Assembly: GCA_046297395.1 (NCBI GenBank)
Contig: JBKCNM010000058.1
Coordinates: 3,631-67,630, forward strand
Length of the DNA: 64,000 nt
Direction of reading: 5' to 3'
Source of the DNA: JBEICQ01 sp046297395
GTDB taxonomy: Bacteria; Bacteroidota; Bacteroidia; UBA4408
Positions 55,324 to 64,000 of this stretch are shown here, piece by piece. Numbering within the stretch: position 1 is the stretch's first letter; each line of letters opens with the position of its first letter. The notes below the pieces were generated by a model, which worked only from the letters and a program-made list of their open reading frames with translations, was not told the origin of the DNA and ran no database searches. The translations under genes were made by a program, and so were the position numbers.

Positions 55324-57420
55324 ATGAATAACCGCATGAAAAAAATCATGGGCTTAGCCCTAGCCTCCTCCATGTTTTGCGCTGCATTATCAATCGAATC
55401 CTGCAGCGGAAAAAAAGAAGAAACCCAGCCTGTTGCTTCAAGCGACTCCTCGGCTGCTTTTGAATTTGAGGCCGATCGCTTTGCCGATCTTCAGGTACTG
55501 CGTTACCGTGTGAATGGATTTGAGAAGTTAAGTCTTCAACAAAAAAAACTTGCCTATTATCTGTACGAAGCGGCTCTCTGTGGCCGGGACATCATCTTTG
55601 ACCAGAAAAACAAGCACAACCTCATGCTTCGTCATGTGGTAGACGGCATTTACGAAAATTACAAAGGCGACAAATCTCAAGCCGACTGGAAAGCCTTTGA
55701 AGTGTACGCCAAGCAAATCTGGTTCTCACATGGCAATCATCATCATTACAGCCAGAACAAAATAATGCCTGCTTTCAGCAAGGATTTTTTCAATCAGGCC
55801 ATCTCTTCCTCAGGAATCGATATGCAGAAGTTTTCAGCATTCGGCACAGCTGATAAAGTGCAGGAACTGCTCATGAAAGTAGTATTCGACAAAGATTTTG
55901 AACCAAAGATTGTGGACCTTGGAAAAGGCATTGACAATGTTGCCAAATCGGCAAATAATTTTTACGAAGGAGTGACACAGAAAGAAGTGGAAAAGTTTTA
56001 TGCAGCCATGAGCAAGCCCGGCGACAAAACTCCCATCAGTTATGGTCTCAACTCTAAAGTTGTGAAGCAAAACGGCAAGCTGGTTGAAAAAACATGGAAA
56101 CTTGGTGGGATGTATGACGGAGCCATCAGCAAGATTGTGTATTGGTTAGAAAAAGCAGAAGGCGTGGCCGAGAATGAGGCACAGAAAAAAGCCCTTCACT
56201 TGCTTACCGAATATTTTAAAACCGGAGACCTCAAGACCTGGGATGATTACAACATAGCATGGGTTGCCGACACTTCCTCCGTGATTGATGTAGTGAATGG
56301 ATTTATTGAAGTTTATGGAGACGCGATTGGCAAAAAAGGAAGTTATGAGTCCTGTGTTTCCATCAAAGACTTTGAGGCTTCCCGCGTGATTGCAGCCATT
56401 GGAAAGGAAGCCCAGTGGTTTGAGGATCATTCTCCGATTGCCGATACGCACAAAAAGAAAAGTGTAAAAGGAATTTCTGCCAAGGTTATTACTGTGATAC
56501 AAGAATCAGGAGATGCTGCACCGTCCACTCCTGTTGGTATCAACCTGCCCAATGCCAACTGGATTAGGGAACAACATGGTTCAAAATCTGTTTCCTTGGG
56601 CAACATCGTTGAATCCTACAACCAGGTAGGTGCCAAGAGTCCCACGCTAAAAGAATTTGCCTTTAGCGATGAAATTATTGAGCGTGCCAAAAAATACGGT
56701 TCACTTTCAGGTATGCTTCATACTGATATGCATGAGGTGATTGGTCATGCGTCAGGCAAGATTAACGATGGCATCGGTACACCCGATATCACCTTAAAAA
56801 ATTATGCCAATTGCTTAGAAGAAGCGCGCGCAGATTTGGTGGGCTTGTATTACATCATGGACCAAAAACTGGTTGACATTGGCGTGATGCCGAGTATAGA
56901 GGTTGGGAAGGCACAATATGACAATTACATCATGAATGGAATGATTACCCAGCTTACCCGTTTGAAACCCGGAGAACAATTGGAAGAGGCTCACATGCGA
57001 AACCGTGCACTGATAGCGAGATGGGCTTTTGAGCGGGGACAACAAGAAAAAGTGATAGAGCAGGTAAAGAAAGACGGAAAAACCTTTGTAAAAATCAATG
57101 ACTACAACAAACTGAGGGTGTATTTTGGAGAGTTGCTGAAAGAGATTCAGAGAATCAAATCTGAAGGAGATTTTGCATCCGGGCAAAAATTGGTAGAAAA
57201 CTATGGTGTGAAGGTAGATCCTGAATTGCACAAAGAAATTCTGGCCCGTTTTGAAAAATTGAATGTGGCTCCATACAAAGGATTTATTCAGCCGGTTTTA
57301 ATACCAGTGATGAACGGCGAGGAAATCACAGATGTAAAGATTGAATACCCCACCGATTTTGCCGGCCAGATGATTTCCTTCGGCAAAAAATACAGCCTTC
57401 TACCGGTTAAGAACGAGTAA
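55324..57420 (+). CDS. Dipeptidyl-peptidase III family (M49) lipoprotein
   Basis: A 698-residue zinc peptidase. The N-terminal signal ends in a lipobox-like SIESC (Cys27), so it is probably anchored in the envelope. The M49 zinc site HEVIGH is at 470-475 (HExxGH), with the second motif EEARAD at 499-504 in place of EECRAE. Family members remove dipeptides from the N terminus of short peptides. Several ATG codons occur near the start (residues 1 and 5); I used the first. It follows scoA by 5 bases. The stop exactly abuts that of the DnaJ gene. Confidence 0.9.
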   Translation: MNNRMKKIMGLALASSMFCAALSIESCSGKKEETQPVASSDSSAAFEFEADRFADLQVLRYRVNGFEKLSLQQKKLAYYLYEAALCGRDIIFDQKNKHNLMLRHVVDGIYENYKGDKSQADWKAFEVYAKQIWFSHGNHHHYSQNKIMPAFSKDFFNQAISSSGIDMQKFSAFGTADKVQELLMKVVFDKDFEPKIVDLGKGIDNVAKSANNFYEGVTQKEVEKFYAAMSKPGDKTPISYGLNSKVVKQNGKLVEKTWKLGGMYDGAISKIVYWLEKAEGVAENEAQKKALHLLTEYFKTGDLKTWDDYNIAWVADTSSVIDVVNGFIEVYGDAIGKKGSYESCVSIKDFEASRVIAAIGKEAQWFEDHSPIADTHKKKSVKGISAKVITVIQESGDAAPSTPVGINLPNANWIREQHGSKSVSLGNIVESYNQVGAKSPTLKEFAFSDEIIERAKKYGSLSGMLHTDMHEVIGHASGKINDGIGTPDITLKNYANCLEEARADLVGLYYIMDQKLVDIGVMPSIEVGKAQYDNYIMNGMITQLTRLKPGEQLEEAHMRNRALIARWAFERGQQEKVIEQVKKDGKTFVKINDYNKLRVYFGELLKEIQRIKSEGDFASGQKLVENYGVKVDPELHKEILARFEKLNVAPYKGFIQPVLIPVMNGEEITDVKIEYPTDFAGQMISFGKKYSLLPVKNE

Positions 57421-57921
57421 TCATGGCTTGCGTTTTTGGCGCAAGACCCACATCGTAAGACTGAGTAGGATGGTAAAAATCAGACCAAAAAATAGTCCTG
57501 AGAGCGTCTTCGAGGGCTGGTAACCATGTACCCACCAGTCGCGAATAGACATAAACAAACCGTAAATTCCGGCGAGAAGCAGCACGGAAAAAAGAAAATA
57601 CTCAAGGTAGAAAAAAGGTTTACGGTCGGATTCTTGGTTTTTTCTTGGTTTTCTGTTTGGTGCTTTTTTATGGGCTGACCGGGGATTTTTTTTGGTAGCT
57701 GCTGATGCCCGCAGATACATTTGTTGCATGTCATATAGCCTGCGCTTTTCAGGATTCCCCAAGGTTTCATAAGCCTCATTGATAAGTTGAATATGCACCG
57801 AGGAAGATTGATCCGGATTTTTATCAGGATGATATCGCATGGCAAGTTTGCGGTAAGCCGTCTTTATCTGCTGTGCCGAACTGAGGTGGGAAACTCCCAA
57901 TATCTGGTAATAATTCTTCAA
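57421..57921 (-). CDS. J-domain membrane protein
   Basis: A 166-residue protein. The J domain at 1-68 begins KNYYQILGVSHLSSAQQIKTAYRKLA, and contains the HPD motif in RYHPDKNPD and LINEAYETLGNPEKRRLYD. A basic stretch follows, then two membrane helices at about 105-125 and 140-160. It would recruit DnaK to the membrane. The only in-frame start is a TTG at 57921, followed directly by KNYYQILGV; no nearby ATG fits. Confidence 0.85.
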   Translation of the reverse strand: MKNYYQILGVSHLSSAQQIKTAYRKLAMRYHPDKNPDQSSSVHIQLINEAYETLGNPEKRRLYDMQQMYLRASAATKKNPRSAHKKAPNRKPRKNQESDRKPFFYLEYFLFSVLLLAGIYGLFMSIRDWWVHGYQPSKTLSGLFFGLIFTILLSLTMWVLRQKRKP

Positions 57922-57950
57922 TTGAAATAAGCTTATCCTGCTTACTTTTG
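57922..57950 (+). promoter_or_regulatory. Promoter of the SCO gene
   Basis: TTG (57922-57924), 18 bases, then TACTTTTG (57943-57950). It ends 10 bases before the ATG at 57961 and begins directly behind the start of the divergent DnaJ gene. Confidence 0.6.
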
Positions 57951-57960
57951 GCGGGAGATT

Positions 57961-58617
57961 ATGAAACGAAATTACGCCATAAGTGTTTTGCTTGCGCTAC
58001 TTGCCCTTGGCATTTTATTTTTTGCTTACCGCGCCTCCCAAAAAACCGCCCCGTTGAGACAACTTCCAATTTATGGAGAAAAAGATGTTGTTCAAGGAGA
58101 TACGGTGTACCACAAAGTTGGGCGTTTTTCATTTGTGGATCAGTATGCCCGGGCATTCACTGAAAAGCAAGTACAGGGGAAGATTTATGTAACAGATTAT
58201 TTTTTTACCACCTGTCAGAGCATCTGCCCTGTGATGAGCAAACAGATGGAAAGGGTACAATCGGCGTTTGCTGATGAACCGGGACTCCTTATTGTTTCTC
58301 ACACAGTGAATCCTGAATATGATTCAGTACCTGTTTTATCTGACTATGCCAAATCACATGGAGCCATAAAAGACAAATGGTTCTTTGTTACCGGTGACAA
58401 AAAAGCCTTATATGACTTGGCCAGAAAAGGCTATTACCTGAATACCGAAGTTGGAGACGGTGGCCCGAACGATTTTATTCATACCCAAAACTTCGCCCTG
58501 GTTGATGGAGATGGTCAAATTCGTGGGTATTATGATGGAACAGACTCTGCAGAAGTAAAGCGTTTAATCCTGGATGCCGGCATCTTGATCAAAACACAAA
58601 AATCTGTTAATCAATAA
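57961..58617 (+). CDS. SCO1/SenC family copper chaperone
   Basis: A 218-residue thioredoxin-fold protein with an N-terminal membrane anchor (about 5-22). The copper ligands are Cys85 and Cys89 in TTCQSICPVM and His174 in DFIHTQNF. SCO proteins deliver or reduce copper for cytochrome oxidase CuA. No oxidase genes are in the window. It is divergent from the J-domain gene. Confidence 0.92.
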   Translation: MKRNYAISVLLALLALGILFFAYRASQKTAPLRQLPIYGEKDVVQGDTVYHKVGRFSFVDQYARAFTEKQVQGKIYVTDYFFTTCQSICPVMSKQMERVQSAFADEPGLLIVSHTVNPEYDSVPVLSDYAKSHGAIKDKWFFVTGDKKALYDLARKGYYLNTEVGDGGPNDFIHTQNFALVDGDGQIRGYYDGTDSAEVKRLILDAGILIKTQKSVNQ

Positions 58618-58725
58618 GATGATTTTCATGGGTTTTCGAGTCAAAAAGGCAATGGGAAGGTGAATTTTTCAATTCCGTTAAAATTTCCATACATTGCACA
58701 AAATTTAAGCAAACCAACAATCACC

Positions 58726-59061
58726 ATGAAGAAAATGATTTTTTCGTCTCTCATCAGCATGGCATTAACTGTGTCATTGTTGTTTCTGACAAGTCCCAAT
58801 TCCTTTGCCGGAAATGGGGAAAACAAAACCAAATCAAGTGCTCGTGAAATAAAAAAAGCGGACAGTGAATTGGAAAAAACAAGCCAGGAAGTTCCTTTAA
58901 AGGAAAATGCCGAGGACAGGGTTCCTGAACATCTGCATCGTAAACTCCAGTTGGAACGCGATCAATTAAAGCTTGCCAAAGATGAGAAAGACATCAAGAG
59001 AATCAAGGCGAATATTCTTTACCTGGAAGAGATGAAGGCCAGCTACAACCAAGCAAAATGA
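58726..59061 (+). CDS. Small secreted helical protein
   Basis: A 111-residue protein with a signal peptide (about 1-26, cleavage near SFAG). The mature part is charged and helical, with repeated Lys/Glu (ADSELEKTSQEVPLKENAEDR, LQLERDQLKLAKDEKDIKR). I do not recognise a family. A frame from GTG at 58660 also exists, but the signal peptide sets the start at 58726. The stop is ATGA, so it overlaps a possible start of the giant surface protein, and the two may be expressed together. Confidence 0.6.
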   Translation: MKKMIFSSLISMALTVSLLFLTSPNSFAGNGENKTKSSAREIKKADSELEKTSQEVPLKENAEDRVPEHLHRKLQLERDQLKLAKDEKDIKRIKANILYLEEMKASYNQAK

Positions 59062-59078
59062 AGCACAAAATAAAGTCC

Positions 59079-62000
59079 ATGAAAATAAATCACTACTTCC
59101 GCAAATTCCTAGCTGTAACGATGTTTACGGCAGGAATGTTTTCAAGGGTTCTGGCTCAAGGGCCTCCCCCACCGGTGCAGTATTGCAACACCAATCTCTA
59201 CAACAATTTGTGCAGTACCACCAACGATTTTATCGACAACTTCTCTACACAGGGAGCAACGATAAACATCAACAACATCGGATCGGGTTGTAACGGACAA
59301 CCTGACAATTATGAATATGTACAGGGCTTGTCCATGACCTGTTCACCCGGGCAAATAATCTCCGTAAATCTTCAGGCCGGCCCACAATGGGCTCAAGGAT
59401 TTGCCGTGTGGATAGACTGGAACCAAAATGGCACACTTGGGGACAATCCCGATGAATTGGTATACATTTCACCCAACGCATCCTTATTGCCCTTTAATGG
59501 TACATTTACAGTTCCATCAACTGCTTCTACCGGTACCACCAGGATGCGTGTAAGATGTCGCTACAACGCTATTCCTACGGATCCATGTACGACCTATGTT
59601 TTTGGTGAAGTTGAAGACTATGATGTGATCGTGGGCGCCCCCATTCCTTGCCCAGGAACACCTGTTGCCGGTATTGCGGCAGCCAGTGATTCATCAGTTT
59701 GCCCTAATGCGCCATTTAATCTCTCTCTCAGTGGTTTCAGCATCGGCATTGGAACTGCCTTCCAGTGGCAATCTTCAAGCGACGGAATCAACTTTACTGA
59801 TATAGCAGGTGCGACCAACTCTTTTCTTAATGGTGAGTCCATCACTGATACCACCTATTACCGGTGTAAGGTCTTTTGTAACACCAATTCGGTCAATTCC
59901 AATGTGGTCATGGTCGGTATCAATGGCTTTTTCTCCTGCTATTGTAATACAAATTTGGGAGGCGCCTGTAACACAGCAGGGATTACAGAGGTATCTATAG
60001 ACAATACCACCTTGAGCAATTCAGGAACTCTTTGCGACAATCTCAATGGAGCTAACTATTCGGTTTATCCTGCCGCTGATTCCACCACTGCTTCCCTTAA
60101 CCAGGCAGCTACCTATAACTTTAATGTAACGACTAATGGTAATGCCATTATTTCTATTTGGATAGATTATGACCATAGTGGTACTTATGATCCTTCAGAA
60201 TGGACCCAGGTATCTACCACCACCACTGCAAACACCGCTGCAACGGCTGCCATCAATATTCCTGTATTTGCTCTACCCGGCCTCACCGGTATGCGTGTGA
60301 GAAGCCGTGCATCCGGCAACCCGAATGACTCAACCTCTGCATGTCAAAACTTCGGTAGCGGTTCAACACAGGATTATGTTGTGAATATCATCGCAGCTGT
60401 TCCTTGTTCCGGCACACCCACACCGGGAGTGGCAAGTGCATCTGATTCTACGATCTGCCCGAATGCCCCATTCAGTGTAACGCTCACCGGATATACCATT
60501 GCCTCCGGCCTGAGCTTTCAGTGGCAAAACTCACCTGACGGCATAGGTTTCAGTAATATCCCGGGAGCCACTCTCCCCTTTATCAATGGTCTTTCCATTA
60601 CTGACACAACCTACTACCGTTGTATTGTAAGTTGTAATGGCTCATCCGCAACATCAAACGCGGTGATGGTAGGCATCAATGATTTTTTCACCTGCTATTG
60701 CAACACCAACTTGGGTGGCGGTTGTAACTTCGCAGGGATTACAGAGGTATCTATAGACAATACCACCTTGAGCAATTCAGGAACCCTTTGTGACAACCTC
60801 AATGGACCTAACTATTCAGTTTATCCTGCCGCTGATTCCACAACAGCAAGTTTGGATCAGCTGGGTGTATACAACCTGAATGTTAATACAAATGGTGCAG
60901 CCATCATTTCTGTATGGATTGACTATGACCACAGCGGAACATACGATGCAAACGAATGGACTCAAGTGGCTACAAACAGCACAGCGAATGTGGTTTCAAC
61001 TGTTCAACTCACCATTCCCTTGAATTCCCTTCCCGGATTAACGGGTATGCGTATCCGTAGCCGCTCTTCCGGAAACATCAATGATGCAAATTCCGCCTGT
61101 TTGAATTTCGGAAGCGGATCTACCCAGGATTATGTAGTTAACATCATCCTAGCTCCTCCATGTTCCGGACAGCCAAACGGAGGTGAAGCCCAATCTTCAG
61201 ATTCTACTGTCTGCGCAGGAAGTTCTATTAATCTCTCCGTGTTGAATGCCACCGCTGCTTCAGGCCTTCTGTATCAATGGCAATCATCTGCAGATGGGGT
61301 TACATTTACTGATATCTCCACTGCAACTTCGCTTACTACAACAGAAACCATCAACAGTTCTTCATATTACAGGGTGGTTGTTACCTGTAACGGACTTTCG
61401 GCAAACTCATTACCGGTGTTTGTTTCAGTGGTAAATTGTGTGAACATGCCTTTGAATTCTACGGACTCAGTTGTTACATGTAGTAGTTTGCTTTATGATT
61501 CAGGTGGACCGAATGGCAATTATCAAAATGGTGCTAACGATATCCTCACCATCATTCCTGCCACGCCGGGTGCATTTATTCAATTGAACTTTTCATCATT
61601 TGAAACTGAACTTGGTTATGACACCCTGTTTATCTACAATGGAGGTGATGTTTCCGCTCCTTTGATGGGAACCTATGCAGGAACCAATAGTCCCGGTACT
61701 GTTACCGCCGCCAATGCATCAGGCAGGCTTACCTTGAGATTTAAATCAGATGGTTCTGTTGTATATCCGGGATGGCAGGCAAGTATTTCATGTTTAACCG
61801 GTCCCCCCGCATGTACCGAGAACATCACTCCTGCCAACAGTTCAACAAATGTTTGTTTGAATGTAGGTGTGCTCAACTGGGATTTTACTCCCCTTTCTGT
61901 GGGATACAATGTATTGTTTGGCACCAACCCTACACTTGCCGGAGTTACTCCGGTGACGGTAAGCACCAATAGCTTCGATCCCGGACTCTTACAGGCCAAT

Positions 62001-64000
62001 ACAACCTACTACTACCAGGTTGTTCCCTTCAATAGTTTTGGAACACCTTCAAACTGTGCCATCAGTTCATTCACAACAGGCGACTGTATTGAAATCATCA
62101 TGAGTAATGATTCAATCAACACTTGTTCCGGTCAGTTTTATTCTTCCGGAGGCCCTACAGGAGGGTATTCAAATAATGAAAATCTCACCTATGTAATACA
62201 TCCTTCCATTACCGGAAACTCCGTGCAGGTAAGTTTCAACAACTTTAATGTTGCCAATGATTTCCTCAATGTGTATGATGGAGCCGACAATAATGCTCCA
62301 TTGATTGGCTCATATACAGGAGCTGTATTCCCGCCGGTACTCACTGCAGGTATTCTAAATCCGGGCAATGGAACACTCACTTTTGAGTTTACCTCTAATG
62401 GATTTACAACTGCAATTGGATGGGATGCTACGGTTTCATGTATTGATCCGAATACTCCTCCTGCCTGTGCAGTGAACCTGAATCCTTTTGATGGAAATAC
62501 CAATGAGCTGGTACTTGGAAACAACCTCACCTGGGAATTAGGTCCCGGCGGTGGTATCCCAACCGGTTACAATATTTATTTTGGTACGCAAGGAAATCTT
62601 GCCCTGGTTGATTCAAACTTTAATGGAACAGCCTATCCCCTGCCACAACTCAATCTCAACACCATCTATTGTTATCAGATTGTTCCTGTGAATGCTTCCG
62701 GTCAGGCTTCGGGATGTCCTACTTCATGCTTCCAGACAGATACTGTATTGATTGTTCAAATCACAGAAGGTTCTGATTCAATTTGTTCAGGCTTGTTTAC
62801 TGATACCGGAGGCCCCAACGGACCCTATGCCAACAATGAGCAAATCACCTACACCATTCACCCATCAACCCCGGGAAATGCTTTGCAATTGAATTTCCTG
62901 GATTTTGCAGTTGAGCAAGGCTTTGACACCCTTTTCATCTATGATGGCGTTGACAATACTGCTCCCCTTATCGGACAATATACCGGCGTAAATAATCCCG
63001 GACTTGTTACAGCAGGTCTGCAAAACCCGGGCAATGGAAGCCTCACCTTTGTTTTCTCCTCTGATAACTCGATCGCATCAGCCGGCTGGACAGCAAGCAT
63101 CAATTGTATCAATCCGAATGCTACTCCAAACTGTTTAGCTTATACCATTGCCGATGGTGATACAGGTATAAATCCGTTTGCACCCATCACATGGGAATAT
63201 GTACCAGGCGGAGGTATTCCTGCTACCTACGATGTATTTATGAGCACTGCTGGTGGTCCTTTTACACTTGTGGCAGACAATACAACAAGTCAAAGTTACA
63301 CTCCGAATCCACCACTGAATACTGCAACTGAATACTGTTTCTATGTTGTACCAAGCAATGCAGGTGGCTCACCAATCGGTTGTGATACCGTTTGCTTTAC
63401 TACTTCATCACAGGCAATTATCCTGATCACCAATGGCAGCATCAATACTTGTTCAGGAAATTTCTTTGATTCAGGAGGCCCTACAGGCAACTATCAAATA
63501 TCCGAAAACTATGTCTTTACAGTTTATCCGGCAACACCCGGAAATTTTGTAAGGGTTGTGTTCAACACATTTGCTACAGAAACTGGATTTGACCGTCTGC
63601 GTATTTACAATGGTGTGGGAATAGCCGCCGCTAACTTGCTAGGCAATTATTCCGGAACAAATCTTCCTCCTTCATGGACATCTACCGACGCAACTACAGG
63701 TGCGCTCACCTTCAGGTTTACTTCTGATGCATCATCAGTAGATTCAGGATGGTCGGCAAGTTTCAGTTGTGTACCAGATACCAACTTCTCATGTCAGACT
63801 CCGGTAATTACCAGTACAAGTGGCCCGGTAGTTTGTGCCGGTACAACTGTTACCCTCAACTCCAGCGTTTCTACCGTTCAATGGAGTACAGGTGCTACCA
63901 CACCAAGCATCAGTTTTGTGGTGAACGCAGATACCATTATCACCGCAACCAATAATGCTCCTGGATGCAGCACCGTTTCGCAGCCTTATACCATTCAGGT
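59079..64000 (+). CDS. Giant modular surface protein (GEVED, Ig-like, CUB, FN3), 5' part
   Basis: From the ATG at 59079 the frame is open through the right edge, about 1,640 residues with no stop; the true end is beyond the window. The signal peptide ends near VLAQ (26). The repeats are, in order: three GEVED-type domains (about 37-188, 285-440, 538-691), each closing in GEVEDYDVIV or GSTQDYVVNII, alternating with Ig-like domains marked TYYRC; four CUB-like domains (about 788-907, 1003-1123, 1225-1346, 1446-1566), each with SGGPxGxY, FLxIYDG-like and GWxASxxC motifs; and FN3-like domains between the CUBs. This is an adhesin-like or matrix-like build, and such proteins in Bacteroidota usually leave by T9SS through a C-terminal tail. 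An in-frame ATG at 59058 overlaps the previous stop and would add seven residues. No ORF call can be closed here. Confidence 0.85.
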   Translation, partial: MKINHYFRKFLAVTMFTAGMFSRVLAQGPPPPVQYCNTNLYNNLCSTTNDFIDNFSTQGATININNIGSGCNGQPDNYEYVQGLSMTCSPGQIISVNLQAGPQWAQGFAVWIDWNQNGTLGDNPDELVYISPNASLLPFNGTFTVPSTASTGTTRMRVRCRYNAIPTDPCTTYVFGEVEDYDVIVGAPIPCPGTPVAGIAAASDSSVCPNAPFNLSLSGFSIGIGTAFQWQSSSDGINFTDIAGATNSFLNGESITDTTYYRCKVFCNTNSVNSNVVMVGINGFFSCYCNTNLGGACNTAGITEVSIDNTTLSNSGTLCDNLNGANYSVYPAADSTTASLNQAATYNFNVTTNGNAIISIWIDYDHSGTYDPSEWTQVSTTTTANTAATAAINIPVFALPGLTGMRVRSRASGNPNDSTSACQNFGSGSTQDYVVNIIAAVPCSGTPTPGVASASDSTICPNAPFSVTLTGYTIASGLSFQWQNSPDGIGFSNIPGATLPFINGLSITDTTYYRCIVSCNGSSATSNAVMVGINDFFTCYCNTNLGGGCNFAGITEVSIDNTTLSNSGTLCDNLNGPNYSVYPAADSTTASLDQLGVYNLNVNTNGAAIISVWIDYDHSGTYDANEWTQVATNSTANVVSTVQLTIPLNSLPGLTGMRIRSRSSGNINDANSACLNFGSGSTQDYVVNIILAPPCSGQPNGGEAQSSDSTVCAGSSINLSVLNATAASGLLYQWQSSADGVTFTDISTATSLTTTETINSSSYYRVVVTCNGLSANSLPVFVSVVNCVNMPLNSTDSVVTCSSLLYDSGGPNGNYQNGANDILTIIPATPGAFIQLNFSSFETELGYDTLFIYNGGDVSAPLMGTYAGTNSPGTVTAANASGRLTLRFKSDGSVVYPGWQASISCLTGPPACTENITPANSSTNVCLNVGVLNWDFTPLSVGYNVLFGTNPTLAGVTPVTVSTNSFDPGLLQANTTYYYQVVPFNSFGTPSNCAISSFTTGDCIEIIMSNDSINTCSGQFYSSGGPTGGYSNNENLTYVIHPSITGNSVQVSFNNFNVANDFLNVYDGADNNAPLIGSYTGAVFPPVLTAGILNPGNGTLTFEFTSNGFTTAIGWDATVSCIDPNTPPACAVNLNPFDGNTNELVLGNNLTWELGPGGGIPTGYNIYFGTQGNLALVDSNFNGTAYPLPQLNLNTIYCYQIVPVNASGQASGCPTSCFQTDTVLIVQITEGSDSICSGLFTDTGGPNGPYANNEQITYTIHPSTPGNALQLNFLDFAVEQGFDTLFIYDGVDNTAPLIGQYTGVNNPGLVTAGLQNPGNGSLTFVFSSDNSIASAGWTASINCINPNATPNCLAYTIADGDTGINPFAPITWEYVPGGGIPATYDVFMSTAGGPFTLVADNTTSQSYTPNPPLNTATEYCFYVVPSNAGGSPIGCDTVCFTTSSQAIILITNGSINTCSGNFFDSGGPTGNYQISENYVFTVYPATPGNFVRVVFNTFATETGFDRLRIYNGVGIAAANLLGNYSGTNLPPSWTSTDATTGALTFRFTSDASSVDSGWSASFSCVPDTNFSCQTPVITSTSGPVVCAGTTVTLNSSVSTVQWSTGATTPSISFVVNADTIITATNNAPGCSTVSQPYTIQ
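59976..60028 (+). repeat. Near-exact DNA repeat, copy 1, in the giant gene
   Basis: Fifty-three bases, beginning GCAGGGATTACAGAGG, are identical to 60732-60784. The copies are 756 bases (252 codons) apart, and flanking DNA is also similar for at least 100 bases, so a GEVED-plus-Ig unit seems recently duplicated. Confidence 0.8.
60732..60784 (+). repeat. Near-exact DNA repeat, copy 2, in the giant gene
   Basis: Identical to 59976-60028 over 53 bases. It encodes the segment GITEVSIDNTTLSNSGT of the next GEVED unit. Confidence 0.8.

Overview
The window is a chromosomal segment of a Bacteroidota bacterium. The evidence is consistent: many genes sit just behind the phylum's TAnnTTTG promoter box, start codons lack clear Shine-Dalgarno sites, several type IX secretion system (T9SS) genes are present (PorV/PorQ-like, PorU2-like, PorX, PorZ, a DUF6089/PorG-like barrel), secreted proteins carry T9SS sorting tails, and Bacteroidota-typical families (putative porin, DUF2851, YfhO, DUF4834-like) occur. 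I see no prophage, insertion sequence, CRISPR array or defence island. The genome is compact, with many convergent genes touching or overlapping.

Layout. 1-7.8 kb: the start of a leftward acyltransferase, then a PorV/PorQ-like gene, a large PorU2-like C25 peptidase and nth as one operon, met by a convergent alpha/beta hydrolase. 7.8-14.6 kb: a TPM-domain protein, two large polytopic membrane proteins, and a porin/tyrosine phosphatase pair. 14.65-20.1 kb: a complete leftward rRNA operon (16S, tRNA-Ile, tRNA-Ala, 23S, 5S) with tandem promoters, boxA-like elements and a terminator. 20.1-25.6 kb: OmpA-like lipoprotein plus SDR, ispH plus a glycosyltransferase, a BioA-like protein without its PLP lysine, and a Rieske-like lipoprotein without its usual ligands. 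25.6-35.5 kb: dnaB, porX-tsaE, and a leftward operon DUF4834-like/yfhO/porZ/recO. 35.1-37.8 kb: nuoK-nuoL, separated from other complex I genes, plus a small lipoprotein. 37.8-43.9 kb: ppk1, nbaC, prfA, a T9SS cargo protein, pyrF and a DUF3088-like gene, all rightward. 43.9-48.4 kb: an AT-rich gap, a small unknown ORF, a polysaccharide-deacetylase-like protein, DUF2851, a small HTH regulator with tandem inverted repeats in front, then rpsT and tRNA-Glu. 48.4-58.6 kb: an esterase-like hydrolase, a TonB-dependent receptor behind a candidate iron operator, a DUF6089 barrel, a geranylgeranyl-reductase-like flavoprotein, murI, a CoA-transferase A subunit, an M49 peptidase, a DnaJ-membrane protein and a SCO protein. 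58.7-64 kb: a small secreted helical protein and the first ~1,640 codons of a giant surface protein built from GEVED, Ig-like, CUB and FN3-like modules; it runs off the right edge.

How it fits together. T9SS is the main theme: PorX (regulator), PorZ (cell-surface attachment complex), a PorU2/PorV-like pair, a PorG-like barrel, and at least two likely substrates (the 350-residue protein at 41.6 kb and the giant protein at the right edge). The rest is housekeeping: translation, replication and repair, isoprenoid precursor synthesis, pyrimidine synthesis, peptidoglycan precursor, polyphosphate and respiration. The most unusual items are the BioA-like probable pseudoenzyme, the ligand-less Rieske-like lipoprotein beside it, the tRNA-like fragment in the rRNA spacer, the operator-like repeats before the HTH gene and the TonB receptor, and the split nuoKL pair.
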